From NCBI RefSeq assembly GCF_022919075.1, contig NZ_CP095078.1, positions 4,340,001 to 4,404,000 on the forward strand: a stretch of 64,000 nt of DNA. The letters run 5' to 3'. Source of the DNA: Nocardioides sp. W7 (GTDB lineage Bacteria; Actinomycetota; Actinomycetes; Propionibacteriales; Nocardioidaceae). The notes under the pieces were generated by a model, which did no database searches, was not told the origin of the DNA, and was given only the letters and a program-made list of their open reading frames with translations. A program made the translations under genes and the position numbers. Of the stretch, positions 51,649 through 60,793 are shown piece by piece (within the stretch, counting starts at the first letter, position 1; each line of letters opens with the position of its first letter).

Positions 51649-52850
51649 CCAGTCAGCACGCCCCGCTCGCCGGGGTCAAGGTCGTCGAGCTCGGCTCGAT
51701 GTACGCCGCCCCCACGGCCGGCCGGATGCTCCGCGACTTCGGCGCCGACGTCATCAAGGTCGAGGATCCCACCTCCGGCGACTTCGCCCGCCAGTGGCAG
51801 CCCGCGCACGAGGGGTTGGCCATCGGCTTCTCCCGGCTCAACTCCGGCAAGCGCTCGGTCGGCATCGACATGCGCCACGAAGAGGGCCGCGCGGTCGCCA
51901 AGGAGCTGATCAAGGGCGCGGACGTGGTCATCGAGAACTTCCGTCCCGGTCGCATGGAAGCCTGGGGCATGGGTTACGACCAGCTCAGCGCCGACCACCC
52001 GCGGCTCGTGATGACCCGGGTCAGCGGCTTCGGGCAGACGGGTCCCTACAGCGAGCGTCCCGGCTTCGGCACGGTCGCGGAGACGGCCAGCGGCTACGCG
52101 TTCCTCAACGGGTGGCCGGACACTCCCCCGACGGCGCCGCCGTTCGGGTTCGCGGACTCCATCGCCGGAATCTCGGCGGCGTTCGGCACCTCGATGGCCC
52201 TGTTCCGGCGCGAGCTCAGCGGCCACGGCTCCGAGGTCGACGTCGCCCTCTACGAGCCCCTGATGTTCATCCTGGGCGACGCGGTCCTGAACTACACCGC
52301 CAGCGGGACGATCATGAAGCGGCACGGCAACGCCTCCGGTGCCGCCTCCCCGCGCGGCATCTACGAGGCTGCGGACGGTGGGTGGCTCTCGATCGCGGCC
52401 TCCAACCAGTCGATCGCCCTGAGGCTCTTCGAGGCGATGGGGCGGCCCGACCTCAAGGACGACGCGCGCTTCGCCACCAACACCGCGCGGATGGCGAACA
52501 ACGACGCCATGCAGCAGATCGTCATCGACTGGGTGAGGTCCTACCCGCGCGACGAGGCACTGGTCGTCCTGGACAAGCACGAGGTGGTGGCGGCGGCGGT
52601 GAACGACGCCAAGGACGTCACCGAGGACCCGCACTTCGCCGAACGGACGCTGGTGGAGCTGGCCAACACCGTCTTCGGCCAGGCACTGATGCCCGGCCCT
52701 ATCCTGCACGTCAAGGACTACGACGGACCCGTCTACGACGGTGTCCCGGGCATCGGCCAGCACACCCGCGAGGTCCTCGTCGACGAGCTCGGGCTGAGGC
52801 CCGAGACGGTCGCCGATCTCGCGGAGCGCGGCGTGGTGAGTGGGAGCTGA
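51645..52850 (+). CDS. Class III (CaiB/BaiF-type) CoA-transferase
   Basis: This 401-residue enzyme moves CoA between carboxylic acids. Visible are GVKVVELGSMYAAPTAGRML, FGADVIKVEDPTSGD, the SGKRSVGIDMRHEEGRAVA segment, and ADVVIENFRPGRMEAWGMGY containing the catalytic-site region (the usual nucleophile Asp lies in the central domain). It is translationally coupled to the monooxygenase. It could activate the hydroxy acid released from the ester product. Confidence 0.92.
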   Translation: MTSQHAPLAGVKVVELGSMYAAPTAGRMLRDFGADVIKVEDPTSGDFARQWQPAHEGLAIGFSRLNSGKRSVGIDMRHEEGRAVAKELIKGADVVIENFRPGRMEAWGMGYDQLSADHPRLVMTRVSGFGQTGPYSERPGFGTVAETASGYAFLNGWPDTPPTAPPFGFADSIAGISAAFGTSMALFRRELSGHGSEVDVALYEPLMFILGDAVLNYTASGTIMKRHGNASGAASPRGIYEAADGGWLSIAASNQSIALRLFEAMGRPDLKDDARFATNTARMANNDAMQQIVIDWVRSYPRDEALVVLDKHEVVAAAVNDAKDVTEDPHFAERTLVELANTVFGQALMPGPILHVKDYDGPVYDGVPGIGQHTREVLVDELGLRPETVADLAERGVVSGS

Positions 52851-52854
52851 CGCC

Positions 52855-53847
52855 GTGACCGCTCCGTGGCTGGCAAACCCGCTGGTCTCCTCGCCCGCCG
52901 CCTCGAAGCCGATGGACGCCGGCCTGGCCGAGCTGGCCCGGGGACGGGACGCCTCCGGCGCCACGCCGATGACCCGGACGTCGGTTGCCGACAACCGGGA
53001 GCGCATCGTGCTCGGTCACCGGCTCTGCTCCGCCGGCCCCGAGGTCGGCTCGGTCGAGGAGCTCCAGGTCCCCGGCACGGAGACGCGGCCGCCGGTCCCG
53101 GTGCGGGTCTACACGCCTGCGGGCGAGGTGAGCGCCACGCTGGTCTACCTGCACGGGGGTGGCTGGTTCACCGGCGACCTCGACTACCCCGACGAGCTGT
53201 GCCGCTTCCTCGCACGGGACGCAGGCCTGAGGGTGGTCAGCGTCGACTACCGCCTCGCCCCCGAGCACCCCTACCCGTTGCCGTTGGACGACGCCGAGGC
53301 CGCGCTGGTCTGGACCACCCGGGAGTTCGCGGACGTGCCGCTCGGGATCGCCGGCGACAGCGCCGGCGGGAACCTGGCGGCGGCGTGCCTGCTGCGAGCA
53401 CGCGCCGACGGGCTGCGCGTCGACTTCCAGGTCCTGGTCTATCCGGTGTCCGACACCGACTTCGGGCGTGACTCCTACCGAGCCTGTGAGCACGGGTTCC
53501 CGCTGGGCAGGGCCGATCTGGAGCACTGCTTCGACCTCTACGTCCCCGACCACGGTGACCGCGCGTCCACCGAGGTCGCCCCCCTGCGCGCCGACCTGAG
53601 CGGCATGCCCCCGGCGCTCGTCGTGGTGGCCGGCCACGACCCACTCCACGACGAGGGGGTCGCCCACGCGGCTCGGCTCCGCGAGTGCGGCGTCCCTGTG
53701 GCCTTGGTGGACCACGGCACTCTGTGCCACGGTTTCCTCCGCTTCACCGGAGCGTCCTCCGCCGCTTCCGCAGCACGGGACGAACTGGTACGACAGACTG
53801 CGTGCTTGGTGAGAGCCAACGTGCGGGCCAGTTCGCCGATTAGATGA
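52855..53847 (+). CDS. Alpha/beta hydrolase, hormone-sensitive-lipase type
   Basis: This 330-residue esterase has the oxyanion motif YLHGGGWFTGDL near residue 100, the nucleophile elbow IAGDSAGGNLAAACL near residue 170, and the Asp/His pair in AGHDPLHDEG and TLCHGFLRF. It would hydrolyse an ester or lactone, such as the product of the neighbouring monooxygenase. The GTG at 52855 lies behind GGGAG, four bases after the CoA-transferase stop. Confidence 0.9.
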   Translation: MTAPWLANPLVSSPAASKPMDAGLAELARGRDASGATPMTRTSVADNRERIVLGHRLCSAGPEVGSVEELQVPGTETRPPVPVRVYTPAGEVSATLVYLHGGGWFTGDLDYPDELCRFLARDAGLRVVSVDYRLAPEHPYPLPLDDAEAALVWTTREFADVPLGIAGDSAGGNLAAACLLRARADGLRVDFQVLVYPVSDTDFGRDSYRACEHGFPLGRADLEHCFDLYVPDHGDRASTEVAPLRADLSGMPPALVVVAGHDPLHDEGVAHAARLRECGVPVALVDHGTLCHGFLRFTGASSAASAARDELVRQTACLVRANVRASSPIR

Positions 53848-53855
53848 CTATCATC
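53843..53855. promoter_or_regulatory. Palindromic candidate operator before the GntR gene
   Basis: GATGACTATCATC is a 13-bp palindrome overlapping the hydrolase stop codon and lying 53 bases before the GntR start. A near match, GATGACAATCATG, lies before the thiolase gene at 58705. This is a likely site for autoregulation by the GntR/FCD protein. Confidence 0.5.
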
Positions 53856-53908
53856 CAACGAATCTGTCGTCACCACGTCACAGGTTCCACCGAGGGGGGA
53901 CACCCACG

Positions 53909-54646
53909 ATGAGTACCAACCCACTGCGGCCCATGAAGACCGCGATGCTGGTAGCCCAGCGCATCGTCGCCGACATCAACGACCGCGGCAACCTGGTGGG
54001 TGACCGGCTGCCCCCCGAGCGGCTGATGCTGGAGAAGTACGACGTGGGTCGCGGCACCCTGCGTGAGTCGTTGCGCTTCCTCGAGCTCCAGGGCGTGATC
54101 ACCCTCAAGCCCGGGCCCGGCGGAGGTCCCGTCGTCGTCCACCCCGACGCCACCAGTCTGGCCACCTCGCTGACCCTGCTGCTGCAGTTCTCCAACGCGC
54201 CGTTCCGCACCATCGCCGAGGCCCGGCTGGGCCTCGAGCCCATGATGTCGCAGCTGTGTGCCGAGCGGATGACCGACGACGACGTGGCGTCCCTCAAGGA
54301 CAGCGTGGACACCATGCACGCCAACCTGGACAACCAGTCCATCTTCCTGGAGGAGAACAAGCGCTTCCACGACGTGATCGCGCACGGGTCGGGCAACGCG
54401 ATGTTCGGCTACCTGGTCGACGCCCTCCTGGGCATCCTCGACGGCTCGGCCATCGGCATCGAGTACCCCGAGTACCGCCGTGAGGCGGTGCACGAGGCCC
54501 ACCTGCAGATCTACAAGGCGATCGAGTCCAAGGACCCCGCCGCCGCGGCCGCCTCGATGCACGAGCACATCCGTCAGTACATGCGTTACGCGGAGAAGAA
54601 GTTCCCCGAGGTCCTGGACGCTCCTATCGTGTGGGGACAGGCCTGA
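53909..54646 (+). CDS. GntR-family transcriptional regulator (FCD type)
   Basis: This 245-residue regulator has an N-terminal winged helix (KTAMLVAQRIVADI, LPPERLMLEKYDVGRGTLRE) and an FCD effector domain (about 85–235) with the metal/ligand-site pattern ENKRFHDVIAHGSG and VHEAHLQIYKAIESKDPAAA. Such proteins sense acidic metabolites or acyl-CoA and usually repress. It sits in the middle of the catabolic cluster, between the two halves, and probably controls it. Confidence 0.92.
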   Translation: MSTNPLRPMKTAMLVAQRIVADINDRGNLVGDRLPPERLMLEKYDVGRGTLRESLRFLELQGVITLKPGPGGGPVVVHPDATSLATSLTLLLQFSNAPFRTIAEARLGLEPMMSQLCAERMTDDDVASLKDSVDTMHANLDNQSIFLEENKRFHDVIAHGSGNAMFGYLVDALLGILDGSAIGIEYPEYRREAVHEAHLQIYKAIESKDPAAAAASMHEHIRQYMRYAEKKFPEVLDAPIVWGQA

Positions 54647-54670
54647 GCCTCGACCCCTCTGCCAGGGCGA

Positions 54671-55468
54671 TCAGGCAGGCAGCCTGTCCCCCAGCACGCT
54701 GGCCAGCGTGCCCCCGAGGACCATCCTGACCTCGTCGTCGGTGAGCCCCAGCGCCTCGATCGCCCGGATCTCCTCCGCCGGGCTGGTCATCGGCCAGTCG
54801 GAGCCGAAGACGATGCGCTCGGCGCCGTGCTTGCGGATCAGGTCGCGGACGCGCTCGGGGCGCAGGGTGGCCAGGCTCGGGGGCCAGGAGGTCTCCAGCA
54901 CCACGTCGGCACCGGCGAGCATCTCCTCGGCGTCGTCCAGGATCTTGTAGCCGCCGAAGTGGCAGGCCATCAGCCGCAGGTCCGGGAACTGCCGGGTGAT
55001 GTCGCGGATCATCTTCGGGCTCGACAGGCTGTTGGTGAACGCGTCACCGCCCTCGCCGACGTGGGTGATGACGGCGTAGTCGCTGCCGAACGCCTCCAAG
55101 ATCTCCCACAGGCGTGGGTCGTCCAGGGCGTACTTCTGGAACAGCGGGTGGATCTTCACCGCCTGGACGCCGTGCCGCTCGAGGCTGGCCAGGTTCTCCT
55201 CGACCGAGAGCTCGACGTGGACGGTGCCGAACGCCACGTGGGTCTCGTCGGCCAGGCCGGCCACAAAACGGTTGACGGAGTCGACGTGGCGGGCCTCGTT
55301 GGCGATCGCCAGACAACAGCTGACCTCGACGCCGCTGGCCTGCATGTCGCGGGTCAGTCCGCTGACGGTGCCGTCGCCGCGAGCCTCGAGTCCCTCGACC
55401 CGGTTGCCCCCCAGTGCGATCTCGGCGATCTTGTCGGGCCAGACGTGGGTGTGGGCGTCGATGATCAC
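54671..55468 (-). CDS. Amidohydrolase family 2 (TIM-barrel metal-dependent hydrolase)
   Basis: This 265-residue enzyme has IIDAHTHVWPD with the HxH zinc site at the N-terminus, KIHPLFQKYALDDPRLWEIL, VITHVGEGGDAF and CHFGG with metal or catalytic histidines, and FGSDWPMTSPAEEI with the catalytic Asp. The family covers decarboxylases and hydrolases of ring and lactone substrates. The GTG at 55468 follows GAGAGGAAC. It is the last gene of the minus-strand operon after the SDR gene. Confidence 0.88.
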   Translation of the reverse strand: MIIDAHTHVWPDKIAEIALGGNRVEGLEARGDGTVSGLTRDMQASGVEVSCCLAIANEARHVDSVNRFVAGLADETHVAFGTVHVELSVEENLASLERHGVQAVKIHPLFQKYALDDPRLWEILEAFGSDYAVITHVGEGGDAFTNSLSSPKMIRDITRQFPDLRLMACHFGGYKILDDAEEMLAGADVVLETSWPPSLATLRPERVRDLIRKHGAERIVFGSDWPMTSPAEEIRAIEALGLTDDEVRMVLGGTLASVLGDRLPA

Positions 55469-55485
55469 GAGGTTCCTCTCGGAGG

Positions 55486-56235
55486 TCAGAGCTTGCCGGA
55501 CTCGCCACCGTCGACGACGAAGATCGCGCCGGTGGTGAACGAGGACAACGGGGAGACGAGCAGGCAGGTCAGCGGGACGATCTCGGAGGGGTCGGCCATC
55601 CGGCCGGCCGGGATCTTCGCGATCCGCTTCGCGTGCAGCTCGGGGGACTCGGTGACCGCCTTCTGCGCCTCGGTCACGAAGGCGCCGGGGGCGATGCAGT
55701 TCACCTGGACGTTCTTGGGCGCCCACTCGGCGGCCAGTGCCTCGGTGAAGCGGACGACCGCGCCCTTGGAGGTCGAGTAGGGCACCAGGAACGGCTTGCC
55801 GCGCACGCCCGTGGTGGAGGCGATGTTGACGATCCGCCCCGCGCCCTGCTCGATCATGTGCTGGCCGGCGGCCTGGGCGAGCAGCATCGGGGCAATGACG
55901 TTGACCGCCATCGCGTCCTTCCAGATCTCCGGGTCCTGGGTGGCGAACTTTCCGGCGGGGGCGATCCCGGCGTTGTTGACCAAGCCGTCGATCCGGCCGT
56001 GCCGCGCGACGACCTCCGGAACGAGCGCCTTGACCGACTCCTCGTCCCGCATGTCGACCTTGACCGCACTGATCCGGCCCTCGCCCCGGGTGGCGACCTC
56101 CTCGAGGGAGTCGACCGAACGGGCGGCCGCCACCACGGTGGCACCCTCCTTGGCCAGCGCGATCGCCATCGCGGCGCCGAGGCCGCGACTGGCGCCCGTC
56201 ACCAGGACGACGGTGTCCTTCAGCTGCAGGTCCAT
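55486..56235 (-). CDS. Short-chain dehydrogenase/reductase (FabG-like)
   Basis: This 249-residue SDR has the NAD(P) loop VTGASRGLGAAMAIALAKEG, LVNNAGIAP, the catalytic Ser in IVNIASTTGVRG and the YxxxK motif PYSTSKGAVVRF. It may oxidise a hydroxyacyl-CoA or alcohol intermediate. The ATG overlaps the stop of the upstream acyl-CoA dehydrogenase gene by one base (TGATG). Confidence 0.92.
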   Translation of the reverse strand: MDLQLKDTVVLVTGASRGLGAAMAIALAKEGATVVAAARSVDSLEEVATRGEGRISAVKVDMRDEESVKALVPEVVARHGRIDGLVNNAGIAPAGKFATQDPEIWKDAMAVNVIAPMLLAQAAGQHMIEQGAGRIVNIASTTGVRGKPFLVPYSTSKGAVVRFTEALAAEWAPKNVQVNCIAPGAFVTEAQKAVTESPELHAKRIAKIPAGRMADPSEIVPLTCLLVSPLSSFTTGAIFVVDGGESGKL

Positions 56236-57362
56236 CAGCGGGCAGCCTTAGCCAGACGTCGGGCCAGGGAGTCGAGCAGCACCTCGGTGGCCCCCTCGTA
56301 GACCCGCAGCGGACGCGCGTTGCGGTAGAGCCGCTCGATCTTCGAGCCGCGGACGAGACCGAACCGGCCCATCGTCTGCAGGGACCGGTCGACGACCGCC
56401 GCGGCGGCCTCGGTGGCGTGCACCTTGGCCATCGAGGAGTAGTCCAGGTGCCCGAGCGGGTCGCCCTTGGCCAGCGCGGCCGCCCGGTAGACGAACGCCC
56501 GGGCCGCCTCGACGTCCGTCCAGGACTGGGCCAACTTCTGCGACACCGCGCCGAGCTCGATCAGCGGGGCGCCGAACTGCTCCCGGGTCATGGCGTGCTG
56601 CTTCGCCTCGTCGAGGGCCGCCTGGGCCAGGCCGACGCCGGAGGCGGCGACGGTCACGCGGAAGACCGCCAAGGTCTGCAGCATCAGCGAGAACGCCTTG
56701 CCCGGCACGCCGAGCCGGTGGTCGGCGGGCACCCGGACGTCCTCGAAGGTGAGCTCGCCGAGGATGTGCGGCGCCATCAGGTCGGCGCCCTTCTCGACGC
56801 TCAGGCCGGGCGTGTCCGCCGGGACCAGCACCATCGACCAGCCCTCGCCCTCGCGCACCATGGTGCAGTAGAAGTCCGCGGCGCCGCCGTTGGTGATGAA
56901 GGACTTGCGTCCGTTGACGACGAGCTCGTCCCCGTCGGCGACCATCGTGGTGGTGACGGCCCTCAGATCGGAGCCCACGTCGGGTTCCGTCAGCGCCAGT
57001 CCGGCGATCGCCTCCAGCGTCGCGACCTTCGGCAGCCACCGCTGCTTCAGGTCCTCGGAGCCACCCACGGAAAGCGAGTAGCTGCCGACCCCCTGCATCC
57101 CGAACATGGAGTCCAGGTGCGCGGAGGAGTACATGAGCTGCTCACGCACCACGGCGATCGTCAAGGGGTCCAGGACCTCGTCGTGGCCGCCGTACGCCGC
57201 CTGGACGACGTAGCGAGCCAACCCACTGTCGCGCAGCGCGTCGAGGCATCCCTGGTGCACCTCGGTGGCCTCGTCCGCCTCGGCGGCGAACGGCTCGACC
57301 TTGGCCGCGACGTCGCGGGCGACCTGCTGGATCTGGCGGTGGCGGGCGCTGAGGTCGAACAT
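56235..57362 (-). CDS. Acyl-CoA dehydrogenase (first paralogue)
   Basis: This 375-residue flavoenzyme has AGLALTEPDVGSDLRAVTTT, GRKSFITNGGAADFY and LRVYEGATEVLLDSLARRLA, family landmarks of the FAD and acyl-CoA sites. VTVAASGVGLAQAALDEAKQ marks the C-terminal helical bundle. The catalytic Glu should be in the YEGATEV region. I placed the start at ATG 57362; GTG 57380 with AGAGG is an alternative. It is paired with a second paralogue 56 bases upstream, as in acyl-CoA dehydrogenase heteromers of steroid and terpene side-chain pathways. Confidence 0.92.
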   Translation of the reverse strand: MFDLSARHRQIQQVARDVAAKVEPFAAEADEATEVHQGCLDALRDSGLARYVVQAAYGGHDEVLDPLTIAVVREQLMYSSAHLDSMFGMQGVGSYSLSVGGSEDLKQRWLPKVATLEAIAGLALTEPDVGSDLRAVTTTMVADGDELVVNGRKSFITNGGAADFYCTMVREGEGWSMVLVPADTPGLSVEKGADLMAPHILGELTFEDVRVPADHRLGVPGKAFSLMLQTLAVFRVTVAASGVGLAQAALDEAKQHAMTREQFGAPLIELGAVSQKLAQSWTDVEAARAFVYRAAALAKGDPLGHLDYSSMAKVHATEAAAAVVDRSLQTMGRFGLVRGSKIERLYRNARPLRVYEGATEVLLDSLARRLAKAAR

Positions 57363-57418
57363 CTGACCATCTTCCACGGTGAACCTCTTCCGGTGTCTTC
57401 GGGTGTGCGGGCGGCCGG

Positions 57419-58576
57419 TCAGCGGCGCTGGTCGAACCGGCGGCCGGTGAGCTCGGTGGCGATCCGGATCCGCTGCATGGTGGGCGTGCCACCGGCGACG
57501 GCCCAGCCGTGCGCGTCGCGGTGCATCCGCTCCAAGCCGTACTCCTCGGTCAGGCCGTTTCCGCCGTGCAGCTGCATGGCCAGGTCGGTGACCCGCTTGG
57601 CCATCTCGTTGGCGGTGCACTTGGCCAGCGAGACCTCGAGCGAGTCGGGCAGCCCGTGGGCGGCGGTCGCCGCGGCGCGGTCGCGCAGCAGCCGTGCCGC
57701 CTCCACCTGGAGCAGCATGTCCGCCAGGGTCACCTGGACCGACTGGAAGTCGATCAGCGGCTTGCCGAACTGCTCGCGCTCCTGGACGTACTGCACGGTG
57801 GCGTCGAGGGCGGCCTGGCCGATGGCGAGGCTCATGGTGGTGTTGCCCAGACGCTCGATCGCGAAGATGCCGAAGAGCTTGTTGAAGCCGCCCGCCGGGA
57901 CGACGACGTTCTCCTCGGGAACCGCGACGTTGTCGAAGTAGAGGTCGGCCGACGGGATACCGCGAAACCCGATCAGCCGCTCGGACGCCCCGAAGCTGAA
58001 GCCCGCGGCCTCCTTCTCCACGACCACGGCGCCGATGCCCTTGGCGCCCGGGTCGTCACTGAGCCGGCAGTACACCAGGTAAAGGTCGGCCTCGCCGCCG
58101 TTGGAGATCCACCGCTTGTTGCCGTTCAGCACCAGGCTGCCGTCGGCGGTGCGCTTGGCGGTGGTGCGCATGTCGGTGGCCGCGGACCCGGCGTCGGGCT
58201 CGGAGATGCCGACCGCCATGGTCTTGTTGCCGGCCACGATGTCGGGAAGCCAGCGCTGCTTCTGCTCCTCGGTGCCGAGGTGGTTGATCACCTGGGCCGG
58301 GCCGGTGTTGGCCTCGAAGATCTGGAAGGCGGCAGGGCGGCAAACCTTGCCGAACTCCTCGATCACCGCCAGCGCCTGGCCCAGCGGCGCACCGGAGCCG
58401 CCGTACTGCTCGGGGTAGGCGATCCCCAGGAAGCCGAGCTCGCCCAGCCGCTGGCGCTGCTCGAGCGAGACCGGCGTGCGGTCCCGGTCCATCGACTCGG
58501 CCAGCGGGCCGTAGACGTCGTGAGCGACCTTGGCGGCCAGCTGGCGGATCTCGGTGAAGTCGTCGGTGTCGACCAT
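57419..58576 (-). CDS. Acyl-CoA dehydrogenase (second paralogue)
   Basis: This 385-residue protein has MAVGISEPDAGSAATDMRTT, NGNKRWISNGGEADLYLVY, IERLGNTTMSLAIGQAALDA and LHGGNGLTEEYGLERMHRDA. The last segment reads ATP-like MHRDAHGWAVAGGTPTMQRI, where the usual GT-type FAD loop with a catalytic Glu may be altered. Together with the first paralogue it could form an alpha2beta2 heteromer. The ATG at 58576 follows GAGAGAGG; a GTG three codons earlier is the alternative. It is the first gene of the minus-strand operon. Confidence 0.92.
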   Translation of the reverse strand: MVDTDDFTEIRQLAAKVAHDVYGPLAESMDRDRTPVSLEQRQRLGELGFLGIAYPEQYGGSGAPLGQALAVIEEFGKVCRPAAFQIFEANTGPAQVINHLGTEEQKQRWLPDIVAGNKTMAVGISEPDAGSAATDMRTTAKRTADGSLVLNGNKRWISNGGEADLYLVYCRLSDDPGAKGIGAVVVEKEAAGFSFGASERLIGFRGIPSADLYFDNVAVPEENVVVPAGGFNKLFGIFAIERLGNTTMSLAIGQAALDATVQYVQEREQFGKPLIDFQSVQVTLADMLLQVEAARLLRDRAAATAAHGLPDSLEVSLAKCTANEMAKRVTDLAMQLHGGNGLTEEYGLERMHRDAHGWAVAGGTPTMQRIRIATELTGRRFDQRR

Positions 58577-58597
58577 GAACGGCACCCTCTCTCAGTA

Positions 58598-58716
58598 GTA
58601 ATCATTACCATAGATTCCGAGGGCGGCCCCGTCAAGCGTTCCGACCCGACCGCGAATCCGTGGTTAACGAAGCGCTCCCGGCGGATGGACGGCCGTGGAC
58701 ACTCGATGACAATCAT
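58598..58716. promoter_or_regulatory. Divergent control region of the acyl-CoA dehydrogenase and thiolase operons
   Basis: Between the divergent starts (58576 and 58731) lie GTAATCATTAC at 58598–58608, an 11-bp palindrome near the dehydrogenase start, and ATGACAATCAT at 58706–58716 inside GATGACAATCATG, close to the thiolase start. The second resembles the palindrome before the GntR gene. This region is the natural place for regulation of both arms of the pathway. Confidence 0.5.
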
Positions 58717-58730
58717 GATAAGCAATATCC

Positions 58731-59966
58731 ATGGCAGATGCGCAAGGCCCCACGGCCGGGAACAAGCCCCAGCACCTCACCGACCCGCGTGACGTGGTGA
58801 TCGTCGACGCCGTCCGGACCGCCTCCGGCAAGGGGCGCGTCGGCGGCTCGCTGGCCGACGTCCACCCGGTCGACCTGCTCGCGCAGACGTTCCAGCGGCT
58901 GCTGGAGCGTCACCCCGCGGTCGACCCCGGGGCCGTCGACGACGTCATCGTCGGCTGCGTCTCCCAAGTGGGTGAGCAGTCCGCGACGCCGGGCCGGATG
59001 GCCTGGCTCGGCGCGGGCTTCCCCGCCCACGTGCCCGCGACCACGATCGACCGCAAGTGCGGCTCCAGCCAGCAGTCGGTGCACTTCGCCGCGCAGGGCA
59101 TCCGCTCCGGCGAGTACGACATCGTCGTCGCCGGCGGCGTGGAGTCGATGAGCCGGGTGGTCATGGGGTCCGCACGGATGGACGCCGACCCGTACGGCGC
59201 CATGGTCGCCGAGCGCTACTCCCCCGGCCTGGTCTCCCAGGGCGTGGCCGCCGAGCTGGTCGCCGCCCGGTGGAAGCTCGACCGGGCCTCCCTCGACGAG
59301 TACTCGGTGCGTTCCCACCACCTGGCCGCGGCCGCCCAGGAGTCCGGCGCCTTCGACCGGGAGATCGTGCCGATCTCCACCCCGCACGGTGTCTTCGACC
59401 GCGACGAGTCCATCCGCGCCGGCAGCACCGTGGAGAAGCTCGGCGGGCTGAAGGCGGTCTTCGAGTCCCCGGAGTTCTCCGAGCGCTTCCCCGACGTCGA
59501 CTGGTCGGTGACGGCCGGCAACTCCTCGCAGATCACCGACGGCGCCAGCGCCCTGCTCGTCATGAGCCGGGCGAAGGCCGAGGAACTCGGCCTGACCCCC
59601 CGGGCCCGCGTGCACTCCATGGTCGTCGTCGGCGACGACCCGTTGCTCATGCTGACCGGCCCCATCCCGGCCACCCACCAAGTGCTGGAGCGCTCGGGCC
59701 TGTCGCTCTCCGACATCGACCACGTCGAGGTCAACGAGGCTTTCGCCCCCGTGCCGCTCTCCTGGCTTGCCGAGTTCGGCATCGACCCGGCCCGGCTCAA
59801 CCCGCGCGGTGGTGCGATCGCCCTCGGCCATCCGCTCGGCGCCTCCGGCGGCAGGCTGATGACCACGATGCTGCACGCGCTGGAGGACAACGACCAGCAG
59901 TTCGGGCTCCAGCTGATGTGCGAGGCCGGCGGCATGGCCAACGCCACCATCATCGAGCGGCTCTGA
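58731..59966 (+). CDS. Acetyl-CoA acetyltransferase/3-ketoacyl-CoA thiolase
   Basis: This 411-residue thiolase cleaves 3-ketoacyl-CoA. The nucleophilic Cys is in IDRKCGSSQQSVHFAAQG near residue 110, the His in NPRGGAIALGHPLGASGGR and the second Cys in LMCEAGGMANATII. VEVNEAFAPVPL is conserved. It leads a plus-strand operon divergent from the dehydrogenases and is followed after 29 bases by an SDR gene. Confidence 0.94.
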   Translation: MADAQGPTAGNKPQHLTDPRDVVIVDAVRTASGKGRVGGSLADVHPVDLLAQTFQRLLERHPAVDPGAVDDVIVGCVSQVGEQSATPGRMAWLGAGFPAHVPATTIDRKCGSSQQSVHFAAQGIRSGEYDIVVAGGVESMSRVVMGSARMDADPYGAMVAERYSPGLVSQGVAAELVAARWKLDRASLDEYSVRSHHLAAAAQESGAFDREIVPISTPHGVFDRDESIRAGSTVEKLGGLKAVFESPEFSERFPDVDWSVTAGNSSQITDGASALLVMSRAKAEELGLTPRARVHSMVVVGDDPLLMLTGPIPATHQVLERSGLSLSDIDHVEVNEAFAPVPLSWLAEFGIDPARLNPRGGAIALGHPLGASGGRLMTTMLHALEDNDQQFGLQLMCEAGGMANATIIERL

Positions 59967-59995
59967 GCCGCACCCACCTTCCCTAGGAGATTCCC

Positions 59996-60754
59996 GTGAA
60001 CCTCACGAACGCCTCGGCCCTGGTCACCGGGGGCGCCTCCGGCCTCGGCGCCGCCACCTCCCGCCGGCTCGCGAAGGCCGGCGCCCACGTCCTCGTCCTC
60101 GACCTCAACGAGGAGCTCGGGCAGGAGTTCGCCGCCGAGATCGGCGGCACCTTCGCCCACGGCGACGTCACCGACCCGGTCGCCGTCGACGCGGCGCTCG
60201 ACGCCGCCGAGGCGCAGGGTCCGCTGCGCGCGCTGGTCCACTGCGCCGGCAAGGGTGGCACCGTCCGCCTGGTCAACCGGGACGGCACCCCCGGCGACCT
60301 CGCGCTCTACCAGCAGCTGATCAACATCAACCTGGTCGGCACCTTCAACGTGCTGCGCCTGGCCGCCACCCGGATGGCGGCCAACGAGGTCGTCGACGGC
60401 GAGCGCGGGGTCTGCGTGCTCACCGCCTCGGTCGCGGCCTGGGAGGGCCAGATCGGCCAGATCCCCTACGCCTCCGCCAAGGCCGGCGTCGTCGGCATGA
60501 CCCTCGTCGCCGCCCGCGACCTGGCGACCAAGAACATCCGGGTCAACACCATCGCGCCCGGTGTCTTCGACACCCCGATCCTGGCCCGGTTCTCCCAGGA
60601 GATCCGCGACGGCCTCGGCGCCCAGGTGCCCAACCCGGCACGCCTCGGCCAGCCCGACGAGTTCGCCATGATGGCGATGCAGGTCGTGGAGAACCCCTAC
60701 CTCAACGGCGAGACCATCCGTCTCGACGGCGCCATCCGCATGTCGCCGCGCTGA
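59996..60754 (+). CDS. SDR-family 3-hydroxyacyl-CoA dehydrogenase (type II-like)
   Basis: This 252-residue SDR has LVTGGASGLGAATSRRLAKA, the LVHCAGKGG loop, the catalytic Ser in VCVLTASVAAWEGQIGQIPY with YASAKAGVVG (YxxxK) and IRVNTIAPGVFDTPILARF. It resembles HSD17B10-type 3-hydroxyacyl-CoA dehydrogenases. It would supply the ketoacyl-CoA for the thiolase. The GTG at 59996 follows TAGGAG. Confidence 0.92.
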   Translation: MNLTNASALVTGGASGLGAATSRRLAKAGAHVLVLDLNEELGQEFAAEIGGTFAHGDVTDPVAVDAALDAAEAQGPLRALVHCAGKGGTVRLVNRDGTPGDLALYQQLININLVGTFNVLRLAATRMAANEVVDGERGVCVLTASVAAWEGQIGQIPYASAKAGVVGMTLVAARDLATKNIRVNTIAPGVFDTPILARFSQEIRDGLGAQVPNPARLGQPDEFAMMAMQVVENPYLNGETIRLDGAIRMSPR

Positions 60755-60793
60755 CCAGATCGTCGAACCACACGCCCTGACCAAGGAGCAGAG

